A DNA stretch of 8,672 nt from Burkholderiales bacterium (GTDB lineage: Bacteria > Pseudomonadota > Gammaproteobacteria > Burkholderiales > SHXO01): positions 1 through 8,672 of the forward strand of contig JAHCKU010000112.1 of assembly GCA_026125625.1 (NCBI GenBank), given 5' to 3'. This document shows, in pieces, positions 1 to 6,098 of this stretch. The position numbers were made by a program, and so were the translations under genes. The stretch's first letter is position 1. Every line of letters begins with the position of its first letter. The notes beneath the pieces were generated by a model. The model was given only the letters and a program-made list of their open reading frames with translations. It searched no databases and had not been told where the DNA came from.

Positions 1-167
1 GAGCCCTGGATGTCGAACTCGGCCAGCCGGCGATCGAATCCGACCGAAGCGGTATAGCGCTTGACCAGCTCGGCGACCGGTTCACTGAAGCGCCCGGACC
101 AGGCGCCGGCAGCCGGTGCTGCATCGGTACCGTCGACCGGGAGCGGGTTCGAAGAGGATTCGTTCAT
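1..167 (-). CDS. argH: Argininosuccinate lyase, N-terminal fragment (runs off left edge)
   Basis: ArgH splits argininosuccinate into arginine and fumarate, the last step of arginine synthesis, in the cytoplasm. Read on the minus strand from the ATG at 167-165, 55 codons are visible. After about 22 low-complexity residues rich in Ser, Pro and Ala comes W-S-G-R-F-S-E-P (residues 23-30), then Y-T-A-S-V at 38-42 and F-D at 44-45, and D-I-Q-G at 52-55. This matches the ArgH family N-terminus (usually W-G-G-R-F ... D-I-x-G-S). The active-site histidine and the signature loop lie outside the window. No good Shine-Dalgarno precedes the ATG; the sequence just upstream on this strand is pyrimidine-rich. 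The gene is divergent from the kinase gene, the arrangement known around argH and fimS/algZ in Pseudomonas. The fragment is short but the motif match is clear. Confidence 0.9.
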   Translation of the reverse strand, partial: MNESSSNPLPVDGTDAAPAAGAWSGRFSEPVAELVKRYTASVGFDRRLAEFDIQG

Positions 168-252
168 GGCCAAGGAGAGGTGGTGGCGCCGCTGGCATGT
201 CATGTGCTCGAACGCCCCGAATGCATTGCCGACGGTGCGCATGCGCCAAGCC

Positions 253-1299
253 ATGGGAAGTATAGATCAATCGATTCATCGCGATGCCCTGCCGGACTTC
301 CGCAACCTGGGCGTGACGCTGCGCATCGTCTGTATCGTCCTGCTGCTGTGCGTATTCGCCGCCCTGTGCCAGGCGCAGTCCTGGGCGGGGGCGTTCGATC
401 GCTTCGTCGAGATCGCAGCGCCAGTCCAGCCGGCGCTGTTCCTGAGCCTGCTGGCGTTGTGGGGGACCAGTCGTGTGCTGCGGCAGCGGCCCTATCGGGA
501 GGGCGTGCTGCTGGTGGTCGTGCTGGAGCTGATGGTGGTCGCCGCAGTGCACGCCGGCCTCACCCGGCTCATGCCCGGGTGGGCCCCGGCCGGCCTCGAA
601 CGCTACTGGCTGCTGACGCTGGCCGTCACCGCCCTGATCCTCTACTACTTCCATCTGCGCAGCCGCGCCCTGTCGCCGGCGCTCACCGAGGCGCGCCTGC
701 AGGCGCTGCAGGCGCGCATCCGCCCGCATTTCCTGTTCAACAGCATCAACGCCGTGCTGAGCCTGATCCGGCTCGAGCCGCGTCGGGCAGAAGTGGCGCT
801 GGAGGACATGGCCGATCTGTTTCGGGTGCTGATGGCCGACAACCGCGAGCTGTCGATCCTGGCGCGCGAGGTGGAGCTCACCCGCCAGTATCTGAACCTG
901 GAACAGCTGCGCCTGGGCAGGCGGCTGCGGGTGGAGTGGCACGTCGACAACATGCCGGCGCAGGCGCTGATTCCGCCCCTGGTCCTGCAGCCCCTGGTGG
1001 AGAACGCCGTCTACCACGGCATCGAACCGTGCGCCAGGCCGGGCGTGGTCAGCATCAACGTCTACAAGGCGCGCGGCGAAGTGCACCTGGTGCTGCGCAA
1101 TCCCTATCGTCGAGAGGGTGTGCACCATACCGGCAACAAGATGGCCTTGAACAACATCCGCGAGCGCCTGAGCCTGCACTTCGATGCGGAAGCGGGTCTG
1201 CGCACCACCGTGAGCGAGAACACCTATCAGGTGCACATCGTCATTCCCTACCGCACGGCGGCGCCGGTTATGCAGGCCCCGGCCGAGGCGGTGGCATGA
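253..1299 (+). CDS. algZ: AlgZ/FimS-type membrane sensor histidine kinase (LytS family)
   Basis: This is an inner-membrane kinase of the His_kinase/LytS class, partner of the AlgR-type regulator that follows. From the ATG at 253 it is 348 aa, close to Pseudomonas AlgZ/FimS. L-P-D-F, typical of the family's N-terminus, is at residues 13-16. Four hydrophobic segments (about 23-41, 60-76, 83-103, 118-135) are followed by a cytoplasmic kinase part. The phospho-acceptor box R-P-H-F-L-F-N-S-I-N puts the histidine at about residue 159. The N-box is P-L-V-E-N-A-V-Y-H-G (247-256). The nucleotide lid region is G-N-K-M-A-L-N-N-I-R-E-R-L (294-306), with fewer glycines than a classical G-box; AlgZ-type kinases are known to be atypical here. 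An in-frame ATG at 166 has a better ribosome site (AAGAGGA, 152-158) but would overlap the argH start and add 29 residues, so the start is uncertain. The last codons overlap algR (ATGA). Confidence 0.9.
   Translation: MGSIDQSIHRDALPDFRNLGVTLRIVCIVLLLCVFAALCQAQSWAGAFDRFVEIAAPVQPALFLSLLALWGTSRVLRQRPYREGVLLVVVLELMVVAAVHAGLTRLMPGWAPAGLERYWLLTLAVTALILYYFHLRSRALSPALTEARLQALQARIRPHFLFNSINAVLSLIRLEPRRAEVALEDMADLFRVLMADNRELSILAREVELTRQYLNLEQLRLGRRLRVEWHVDNMPAQALIPPLVLQPLVENAVYHGIEPCARPGVVSINVYKARGEVHLVLRNPYRREGVHHTGNKMALNNIRERLSLHFDAEAGLRTTVSENTYQVHIVIPYRTAAPVMQAPAEAVA
259..280 (-). promoter_or_regulatory. Candidate argH promoter (-10) with adjoining near-palindrome
   Basis: On the minus strand the hexamer TATACT (bases 264-259) fits the sigma-70 -10 consensus at five of six positions and would place a transcript start near 252, about 85 nt before the argH ATG. 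No convincing -35 is seen. Directly upstream on that strand, bases 265-280 form a near-palindrome matching at 14 of 16 positions, centred on AATCGATT, which would lie in the -10/-35 spacer. It also falls within the first codons of the kinase gene if that gene starts at 253. This is the most AT-rich pocket of the divergent region. Promoter and operator function are inferred from sequence only. Confidence 0.3.
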
Positions 1300-2054
1300 G
1301 CTCGTCCCTACCCGCGCTGCGCGTGGCCATCGCCGACGACGAGGCGCCTGCCCGCAGCCGCATGCAGGATCTGCTGCAGGACTGCGCCGCGGACATGCCG
1401 GTGCAGGTCGTGGGTGAGGCGGCCAACGGGCGTGACCTGCTCGATCTGCTGCAGGCGAGCGCAGCGGACGTGGTGCTGCTCGACATCCGCATGCCGGAGA
1501 TGGATGGCATCGAGGCGGCCCGGCATCTGCACAAGCTGGCGCCGCGGCCCGCGGTGATCTTCACCACCGCCTATGACGCCTATGCGCTCAAGGCCTTCGA
1601 GCTGCACGCGGTGGACTACCTGGTCAAACCGATCCGGTTGCACCGGCTGCAGGAGGCCTTGTCACGCGTGCAGGCGCGGCCGCCCCTGTCGCCGGAGGTG
1701 CTGCAGCAGCTGCAGGCACAGGCGCGCAGGCACCTGAGCGTGCAGGAGCGCGGCAAGGTGATCCTGGTGCCGGTGGAGAAGATCCTGTTCCTGCGCGCGG
1801 AGCTGAAGTACGTCACCATTCGCACCGCCGAGCGCGACTATCTGCTGGAGGAGTCGCTCACGCGCCTGGAAGAAGAATTCGGCGAGCGCTTCGTACGCAT
1901 CCACCGCAACTGCCTGGTGGCGCGGGACCATATCGACCGTTTCGAGCGCAGCGCCACGGACGGCGCATGGTCGGTGGCACTGCATGGCCTAGAGGAGCGC
2001 CTGCCGGTCAGTCGTCGCCAGCAGCACGTGATCAGGGAATTCGCCCGGCTGTGA
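1296..2054 (+). CDS. algR: AlgR-type LytTR response regulator
   Basis: This is a 252-aa DNA-binding response regulator, near the usual AlgR length of about 248. The receiver domain (about 8-125) has the acidic pair D-D-E at 14-16, the phospho-acceptor Asp63 in L-L-D-I-R-M-P-E-M-D-G, Thr90/Thr91 and Lys111 in K-P-I. A Gln/Leu-rich linker (131-145) leads to a LytTR domain (about 150-250) with F-L-R-A-E-L-K-Y-V-T-I and F-V-R-I-H-R-N-C-L-V, both typical of that fold, which binds DNA through beta strands rather than a helix-turn-helix. The ATG overlaps the kinase stop (ATGA), with GAGG at 1285-1288 as ribosome site, so the two genes are translationally coupled. In Pseudomonas AlgR controls type IV pilus assembly, alginate and other virulence genes. 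The targets here are unknown; no close match to the AlgR box is seen immediately upstream of a gene in this window. Confidence 0.93.
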   Translation: MSSSLPALRVAIADDEAPARSRMQDLLQDCAADMPVQVVGEAANGRDLLDLLQASAADVVLLDIRMPEMDGIEAARHLHKLAPRPAVIFTTAYDAYALKAFELHAVDYLVKPIRLHRLQEALSRVQARPPLSPEVLQQLQAQARRHLSVQERGKVILVPVEKILFLRAELKYVTIRTAERDYLLEESLTRLEEEFGERFVRIHRNCLVARDHIDRFERSATDGAWSVALHGLEERLPVSRRQQHVIREFARL

Positions 2055-2066
2055 TACGGCGCAGGA

Positions 2067-2088
2067 CGCTCGCATCCGGGTGCGAGCG
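2067..2088. terminator. Perfect 8-bp hairpin downstream of algR
   Basis: CGCTCGCA (2067-2074) pairs fully with TGCGAGCG (2081-2088) around a 6-base loop, starting 12 bases after the algR stop. No T-run follows on either strand, so a canonical intrinsic terminator is not shown. Its place between convergent genes suggests transcript end formation or 3' end protection. Confidence 0.45.
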
Positions 2089-2095
2089 CGTGTCA

Positions 2096-2113
2096 GTGGC
2101 GGCTCGCCGCCAC
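2096..2113. terminator. Perfect 7-bp GC hairpin between convergent genes
   Basis: GTGGCGG (2096-2102) pairs with CCGCCAC (2107-2113) around the tetraloop CTCG. It ends five bases before the stop of the minus-strand parvulin gene, so on that strand it lies just downstream of the gene. Like the neighbouring hairpin it lacks a T-run. The two in tandem within a 64-base gap look like a bidirectional end signal, but this is inferred. Confidence 0.45.
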
Positions 2114-2118
2114 CGGCG

Positions 2119-2964
2119 TCATTGCGTGATATTGGCGCCCTTGCTGAGCTTGATCGCCAGCTCCGATGTCGCGCGCTCGATCTCGCGTGTCTGCAGCATG
2201 CGCATGATGTTGTCCTTGCTCTGCTCGTATGACGGCAGGTTGGCGGTGCGGGTATCGTCCAGCTTGACGATCCACCAGTTGTTCTGCACCGCGATCGGAT
2301 CGCTGACCTTGCCTTTCTGCAGCTTCTCCACCGCTTGCGCCATCGGCAGCGGCAGGCCGTGGGTCAGGCCCTCCTTGGCCGGGGTCTTGAAGTTGATCCA
2401 CTCCAGCTCTCCACCACGCGTCGCCGAGGGCGCCAGCGACCACTGGCGGGCCATTTCGGCGAAATCCTTGTTGCCCTTGGTCAGCTGGCCATGGACTTCC
2501 TTCGCGCGCTGCTCGTTGGGCAGCATGATCACGCGCAGCTTGAATTCGCGCGACCCGAGGCTGGCTTTCATCTTGTCGTAGTGGGCTTTGGCCTGCTCTT
2601 CGGTGATCTGCTTCGGCTTCACCTGGCTGTTCAGGTACTTCTGCACCATCGCCGTGCGCTTGGCTTCCTCGGTTACCGCCAGCACTTCTGGATCCTTGTC
2701 CAGGTTCTGCTTGGCCGCCTCCTGCACGAACAGCTCACGGGCGATCAGCTGACTCTTTATTGCCTCACGCAGTTGCGGGCCATCGGGATTGCCTTGAGCG
2801 GTGGCCTGGCGTATCGCCATGTCCATGAGGCTCTGCTTGATCGGCGTGCCGTTGACCGTGGCCACCGGCTTGTCGGCGTCCTGTGCGGCAGCAGTGGCGC
2901 CGGCGAGAGACAGGATCAGGACCGAGGCGAAACGGGCGATGCGGATGTGCGCTGATAGGGTCAT
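2119..2964 (-). CDS. Secreted parvulin-family (PpiC/SurA-like) folding factor with altered active site
   Basis: From the ATG at 2964 this is 281 aa; an in-frame GTG at 2973 would add three residues. Residues 1-27 form a signal peptide (Arg-containing N-region, hydrophobic core, A-A-A before Gln28), so the product is exported, probably to the periplasm. Residues 33-115 resemble the SurA-like N-terminal helical region (V-A-T-V-N-G near the start). Residues about 138-240 are a parvulin domain with D-F-A-E-M-A, S-L-A-P-S-A-T-R-G-G-E-L-E-W and W-W-I-V-K-L-D-D-T-R. Active parvulins usually have R-H-I-L early and Y/W-H-I-I-K late; here the matching positions read R-V-I-M (Val145) and W-W-I-V-K (Trp231). 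Prolyl isomerase activity may therefore be lost while chaperone-like binding persists. The gene is alone on its strand, convergent with algR and divergent from hemC. The family call is firm; activity and substrates are unknown. Confidence 0.88.
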   Translation of the reverse strand: MTLSAHIRIARFASVLILSLAGATAAAQDADKPVATVNGTPIKQSLMDMAIRQATAQGNPDGPQLREAIKSQLIARELFVQEAAKQNLDKDPEVLAVTEEAKRTAMVQKYLNSQVKPKQITEEQAKAHYDKMKASLGSREFKLRVIMLPNEQRAKEVHGQLTKGNKDFAEMARQWSLAPSATRGGELEWINFKTPAKEGLTHGLPLPMAQAVEKLQKGKVSDPIAVQNNWWIVKLDDTRTANLPSYEQSKDNIMRMLQTREIERATSELAIKLSKGANITQ

Positions 2965-3002
2965 CGAAATCACTCGGTGAAAGCCGGCATCTCCGGCAAA
3001 AT

Positions 3003-3032
3003 TTGGTGGGGCGCGCGAACTCGCAGTCTACT
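3003..3032. promoter_or_regulatory. Candidate overlapping divergent promoters for the parvulin gene and hemC
   Basis: In the 130-base divergent gap, the minus strand reads TAGACT at 3030-3025, a good -10 match placed about 55 nt ahead of the parvulin start. On the plus strand TTGGTG (3003-3008) and TCTACT (3027-3032) are 18 bases apart and could serve hemC. The two -10 elements overlap, so polymerases would compete. The -35 for the minus strand is poor. The assignment rests on consensus matching only. Confidence 0.25.
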
Positions 3033-3094
3033 ACAGCGCCTGGCGCGGCCTTCCGTGCGTGGTACGCTTGGCGCGCTGCCATCCCGCGCCGTTC

Positions 3095-4033
3095 ATGCCT
3101 GCCCCTGATCTACTGACTATCGCTACCCGTGAAAGTGCCCTGGCCTTGTGGCAGGCGCATCACGTGCGCGAGCGCCTGTTGTGCCTGTACCCGGCGCTCG
3201 AGGTGCGCATCCTGGGTATGACCACGGAGGGTGATCGCCGTCTGGGCAGTTCGCTCGCCACGATCGGCGGCAAGGGCTTGTTCGTGAAGGAGCTGGAGTC
3301 TGCCCTGGAGGAGGGTCGGGCGGACATCGCCGTGCATTCGATGAAAGACGTGCCGATGCACCTGCCGGATGGATTCTGTCTGGCGGCGATCCTCGAGCGC
3401 GAGGATGCGCGCGATGCCTTCGTCTCGAATCGCTATCGCGCGCTGGAGCAGCTGCCTGCAGGCGCCCGCGTGGGAACCTCGAGCCTGCGGCGCGAGAGCC
3501 AGATTCGCGCGCGCCATCCACTGCTGCAGGTGGAGCCATTGCGTGGCAATGTGAACACGCGTCTGCAAAAGCTCGATCGGGATCAGTACGACGCTATCAT
3601 TCTCGCTGCCGCCGGCTTGCATCGCCTTGCCCTGAGCGCGCGCATCACCGCCCTGCTCGCGTCCTCCGACAGCATCCCCGCGGCGGGACAGGGCGCACTG
3701 GGCATCGAATGCCTGGCGCATCGCGCCGATGTGCTGGAGTTGCTGCGCCCGCTCGAGCACGCCGAGACCGCGTGGTGCGTCCGCGCCGAACGGGCGGTGA
3801 GCCGCGCGCTGGCCGGAAGCTGCGTGGTGCCGCTCGGTGCCTTCGCTCAGGTCGTAGAAGGTGCCGTGCAGATGGATGCATTCGTGGCCAGTCCGGACGG
3901 GCGACGCATGGCGCGTGCACGCGTGCAGGCCTCGGACATGCACGGGGAGCCGCTGGCCCTGGCCGAACAGGCGGTGCAGCAGCTGGTGGCGCAGGGTGCG
4001 CGCGAGATCCTGGCGGACCTGCCGGCATCCTGA
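3095..4033 (+). CDS. hemC: Hydroxymethylbilane synthase (porphobilinogen deaminase)
   Basis: HemC polymerises four porphobilinogens into hydroxymethylbilane in the cytoplasm, feeding HemD. The 312-aa product is full length for the family (about 310-315). Signatures include A-T-R-E-S-A-L-A-L-W-Q-A (10-21), I-G-G-K-G-L-F-V-K-E-L (58-68), H-S-M-K-D-V-P (81-87, with the catalytic Asp85), G-T-S-S-L-R-R (127-133), L-R-G-N-V-N-T-R-L (149-157), and A-A-G-Q-G-A-L-G-I-E (196-205). Cys243 in L-A-G-S-C-V-V-P-L-G matches the cysteine that carries the dipyrromethane cofactor. The ATG at 3095 is chosen because the L-T-I-A-T-R motif then begins at residue 7, as in relatives; it has no clear Shine-Dalgarno. 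An in-frame GTG at 3059 is possible but less likely. hemD follows after 2 bases, so the two are almost certainly co-transcribed. Confidence 0.97.
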   Translation: MPAPDLLTIATRESALALWQAHHVRERLLCLYPALEVRILGMTTEGDRRLGSSLATIGGKGLFVKELESALEEGRADIAVHSMKDVPMHLPDGFCLAAILEREDARDAFVSNRYRALEQLPAGARVGTSSLRRESQIRARHPLLQVEPLRGNVNTRLQKLDRDQYDAIILAAAGLHRLALSARITALLASSDSIPAAGQGALGIECLAHRADVLELLRPLEHAETAWCVRAERAVSRALAGSCVVPLGAFAQVVEGAVQMDAFVASPDGRRMARARVQASDMHGEPLALAEQAVQQLVAQGAREILADLPAS

Positions 4034-4035
4034 GC

Positions 4036-4833
4036 GTGCAGCGCCTGCCCGACGATGACGTCGGCGCCGCACGTGGCGTCGTCCTGCTGACCCGGCCGCA
4101 GGCCGAATCGGAACGGCTGGCGCACGCGCTGAATGCGCTGGATGTCGAATGCATGGTTCTTCCGACCCTGGAGATCGTGCCGATCCCGCCCTCGGCGGCG
4201 GTCGCCGCTCGCATCGAGTGCCTGCATCACTATCGGCTGGCGGTGTTCGTCAGCGTGAACGCGGTGCGCCACGGCCTGGCACTGATACGCGGCCGGCGCG
4301 ACTGGCCTTCCGGTTTGCAAGCCGCCGCCGTCGGTGGTGCGACCGCGTGTGCTCTGGCCGCCGCAGGCATGAGCGACATCCTGGTGCCGGCAGGCGGCAA
4401 CGACAGCGAGGCGTTGCTGGCACACGCGCAGCTGCGGGACGTGAGCGGATGGAAAATTCTCATCGTGCGCGGCATCGGCGGCAGGGAGCATCTGGCCGAT
4501 GCGCTGCGCGCACGCGGGGCGCAGGTCGACTATCTCGAGTGCTATCGCCGTGACCTTCCCGCCGTGGATCCCGGTGCACTGCACGCAGCGCTCGTCGCCG
4601 GCCGCCTGCGTGCGGTGGTGGCCGCGAGCGCCGAGGGCTTGCGCAATCTGCTGGCCCTGGCCGGACCCGATCACACTCGGACGCTGCGTGCTGTTGCGCT
4701 GCTGGTGCATCACCCGCGCGTGGCGCAGGCGGCCTCCGGCCTCGGCTTCACGCACGTGCAGGTGGTACCCGCCGAGGCGTCCGCCCTGTTGCCGGTTCTC
4801 ATGAGTCACCTGCGGCATCGCGGATCGGCCTGA
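4036..4833 (+). CDS. hemD: Uroporphyrinogen-III synthase
   Basis: HemD closes hydroxymethylbilane and inverts ring D to give uroporphyrinogen III, the precursor of heme, siroheme and cobalamin. The family is poorly conserved, but this 265-aa protein shows the expected markers: V-V-L-L-T-R-P (15-21), F-V-S-V-N-A-V (71-77), A-V-G-G-A-T-A (98-104), and I-L-I-V-R-G-I-G-G-R-E-x-L followed by L-E-C-Y-R-R-D-L-P (141-175), which spans the link between the two lobes. The start is the GTG at 4036, two bases after the hemC stop; no other in-frame start fits ahead of the L-L-T-R-P strand. It has no clear ribosome site, consistent with translation by re-initiation after hemC. It is a free-standing HemD and not the HemD-HemX fusion seen in some proteobacteria. 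Its stop codon lies inside a perfect hairpin. Confidence 0.95.
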   Translation: MQRLPDDDVGAARGVVLLTRPQAESERLAHALNALDVECMVLPTLEIVPIPPSAAVAARIECLHHYRLAVFVSVNAVRHGLALIRGRRDWPSGLQAAAVGGATACALAAAGMSDILVPAGGNDSEALLAHAQLRDVSGWKILIVRGIGGREHLADALRARGAQVDYLECYRRDLPAVDPGALHAALVAGRLRAVVAASAEGLRNLLALAGPDHTRTLRAVALLVHHPRVAQAASGLGFTHVQVVPAEASALLPVLMSHLRHRGSA

Positions 4834-4839
4834 TCCGCG
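4819..4839 (+). terminator. Perfect 8-bp hairpin spanning the hemD stop codon
   Basis: CGCGGATC (4819-4826) pairs fully with GATCCGCG (4832-4839) around a 5-base loop; the hemD TGA (4831-4833) is at the loop and 3' arm. No T-run follows. It could cause partial termination or protect the hemCD transcript end. Together with the putative promoter downstream it suggests that hemX starts a new unit. Confidence 0.4.
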
Positions 4840-4896
4840 GTGCTCCCCGGCGGGCATGCCTGGCCGCTCATGCGAGTGTGCGGGGCCATCTGCACC

Positions 4897-4905
4897 TGCT
4901 AGACT
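4897..4905 (+). promoter_or_regulatory. Candidate extended -10 promoter for hemX-hemY
   Basis: TGC-TAGACT is an extended -10 (TGn followed by a hexamer matching TATAAT at four of six positions) in the 117-base gap after hemD. A start near 4912 would leave a leader of about 40 nt before the hemX ATG. The -35 region (around 4877-4882) is weak, which an extended -10 can tolerate. No other clear signal is seen in this gap apart from the hairpin at its left end. Confidence 0.35.
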
Positions 4906-4950
4906 TGCCCGCTGCTGTCGGGCCGCCCGCCTAACAAGTCTCGCGATGCG

Positions 4951-6024
4951 ATGAGTACCGATCCCCAGGGAGAGATGACGCCGGTGTCGTCCGGCGTACC
5001 ACCGCCTGCCGCCCCTGAGCCGGGGGCGTGGGCGCGCTTGCGCCAGCGCCTGGATTGGCGCGTGCTGGCACTGCTGGCGATGGCGTTGCTGCTTGCCGGC
5101 GTGTGGCTCGACATGCGCATGCGGCTGATCGGCATGCAGAACGACCTGGCACGCGAGCTGGCCGCTTCTTCGCGCGTGACGCAGGAGGTGCGTGAGGTCG
5201 CCGCCGATTCCCGGCAGTCCATGCGTGACCTGGAGTTCAAGGTCAACACGCTCGAGAGCCGCCTGTCGGAAACACAGAACCAGCGTCTGTCGCTGGAGGG
5301 CCTCTATCTGGAGCTCTCCCGCAGCCGTGACGAGCGTGTGCTGGCCGAAGTCGAACAGATGCTCCTGCTCGGTGCCCAGCAGCTGCAGCTGGCGGGCAAC
5401 CTGAAGGCCGCGCTGATCGCACTCGAATCCGCCGACAGCCGACTCCAGCGCGCGGACAGTGCGCAGTTCACCAATCTGCGGCGCGCCATTGCCGGGGATC
5501 TCGACCGTCTCAAGGCCACGCCGTTCGTCGACGTGGTCGGCATCAGCGTGCGCCTGGACAATCTCGCCCACCAGGTGGACGAGATGCCCCTGGCGATGTT
5601 CGAGCGCCCGGCCCAAACCGCAGCGGCACCGCCGCCGACGCGTGACGGCGCCCTGCTGCGCATCGCGCGCGAGGCGTGGGAGGACATCAAGAGCCTGGTG
5701 CGCGTGCAGCGCATCGAATCGACCGACGTGCCCCTGGTCTCACCAAGCCAGCAGTTCTTCCTGCGCGAGAACCTGCGCATGCGCCTGCTGTCGGCGCGTT
5801 TCGCCCTGCTCGCACGCGAGAGCGGGGCGTTCCGGGCCGATATCCGCTCCGCGCACGACTGGTTGAAACAGTACTTCGACGTGCGCGACCAGAACGTGGC
5901 CGCAGGGCTCTCGGCCCTGGAGCAGCTGGCCCAGACGCAGGTCGACGTCGAACTGCCTGCCACGCTCGACAGCGTCGAGGCGGTGCGCAGCGAACGTCTG
6001 GTGCGCGAACGGGGCCTGCGATGA
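4951..6024 (+). CDS. hemX: HemX-family inner-membrane coiled-coil protein
   Basis: HemX is a single-pass inner-membrane protein encoded next to hemC/hemD in many proteobacteria. It was long labelled uroporphyrin-III C-methyltransferase, but nothing here resembles a SAM methyltransferase and its role is unsettled. The 357-aa product has a Pro/Ala-rich cytoplasmic N-terminus (1-35), one transmembrane segment (about 38-53), a long heptad-like helix (about 58-120) suggesting a coiled coil, and a helical C-terminal domain presumably in the periplasm, with V-D-V-V-G-I-S-V-R-L-D-N-L and F-L-R-E-N-L-R-M-R-L-L-S-A-R, which are typical of the family. Start at ATG 4951; an ATG nine codons in (4975) is an alternative, and neither has a well-spaced ribosome site. 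It lies 117 bases after hemD and is followed at once by the hemY region. Confidence 0.9.
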   Translation: MSTDPQGEMTPVSSGVPPPAAPEPGAWARLRQRLDWRVLALLAMALLLAGVWLDMRMRLIGMQNDLARELAASSRVTQEVREVAADSRQSMRDLEFKVNTLESRLSETQNQRLSLEGLYLELSRSRDERVLAEVEQMLLLGAQQLQLAGNLKAALIALESADSRLQRADSAQFTNLRRAIAGDLDRLKATPFVDVVGISVRLDNLAHQVDEMPLAMFERPAQTAAAPPPTRDGALLRIAREAWEDIKSLVRVQRIESTDVPLVSPSQQFFLRENLRMRLLSARFALLARESGAFRADIRSAHDWLKQYFDVRDQNVAAGLSALEQLAQTQVDVELPATLDSVEAVRSERLVRERGLR

Positions 6025-6098
6025 GTGCACCCGCATCGCTGCCCGGATGCAACCTGCTCCGACCTGCGCGGGCAGAATCGCCTCGGTCGCGCACGTGA
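6021..6098 (+). other. Possible 25-codon ORF in the hemX-hemY gap
   Basis: An ATG overlapping the hemX stop (ATGA, 6021-6024) opens a 25-codon frame ending at TGA 6096-6098, with GGGG at 6011-6014 as a possible ribosome site. The predicted peptide is Ala, Pro, Ser and Arg rich and unlike anything I recognise. It could keep ribosomes moving across the 99-base gap towards hemY, or it may be chance. Evidence for a real product is weak. Confidence 0.15.

Noticed and set aside
510..517. Chi-like octamer GCTGGTGG
   Set aside because: A single match inside Leu/Val codons of the kinase gene; frequent by chance in GC-rich DNA, and the source may not use the E. coli Chi sequence.
82..1236. A 384-codon minus-strand frame opposite the kinase gene
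   Set aside because: Gln/His/Arg-rich shadow frame with no domain. The real minus-strand gene here, argH, uses a different frame and starts at 167.
180..1295. A long plus-strand frame upstream of and continuous with algR, with SD-like AAGGAGAGG at 172-180
   Set aside because: It overlaps the whole kinase gene in another frame and encodes low-complexity Arg/Ala/Pro sequence. algR has a proper start at 1296 with its own ribosome site, and the receiver domain begins there.
1698..1730. CTGCAG-rich repeat in algR
   Set aside because: It is the codon pattern of the Leu/Gln-rich linker between receiver and LytTR domains, not a DNA repeat array.
2982..2998. Small inverted repeat GCCGG/CCGGC ahead of the parvulin gene
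   Set aside because: Only a 5-bp stem in GC-rich leader sequence; too short to call a regulatory structure.
3847..5616. A 589-codon open frame on the minus strand across hemC, hemD and hemX
   Set aside because: It lies antisense to three clearly real genes and its translation is His/Gln/Arg-rich with no recognisable domain. Long antisense open frames are expected at this GC content because stop codons are rare.
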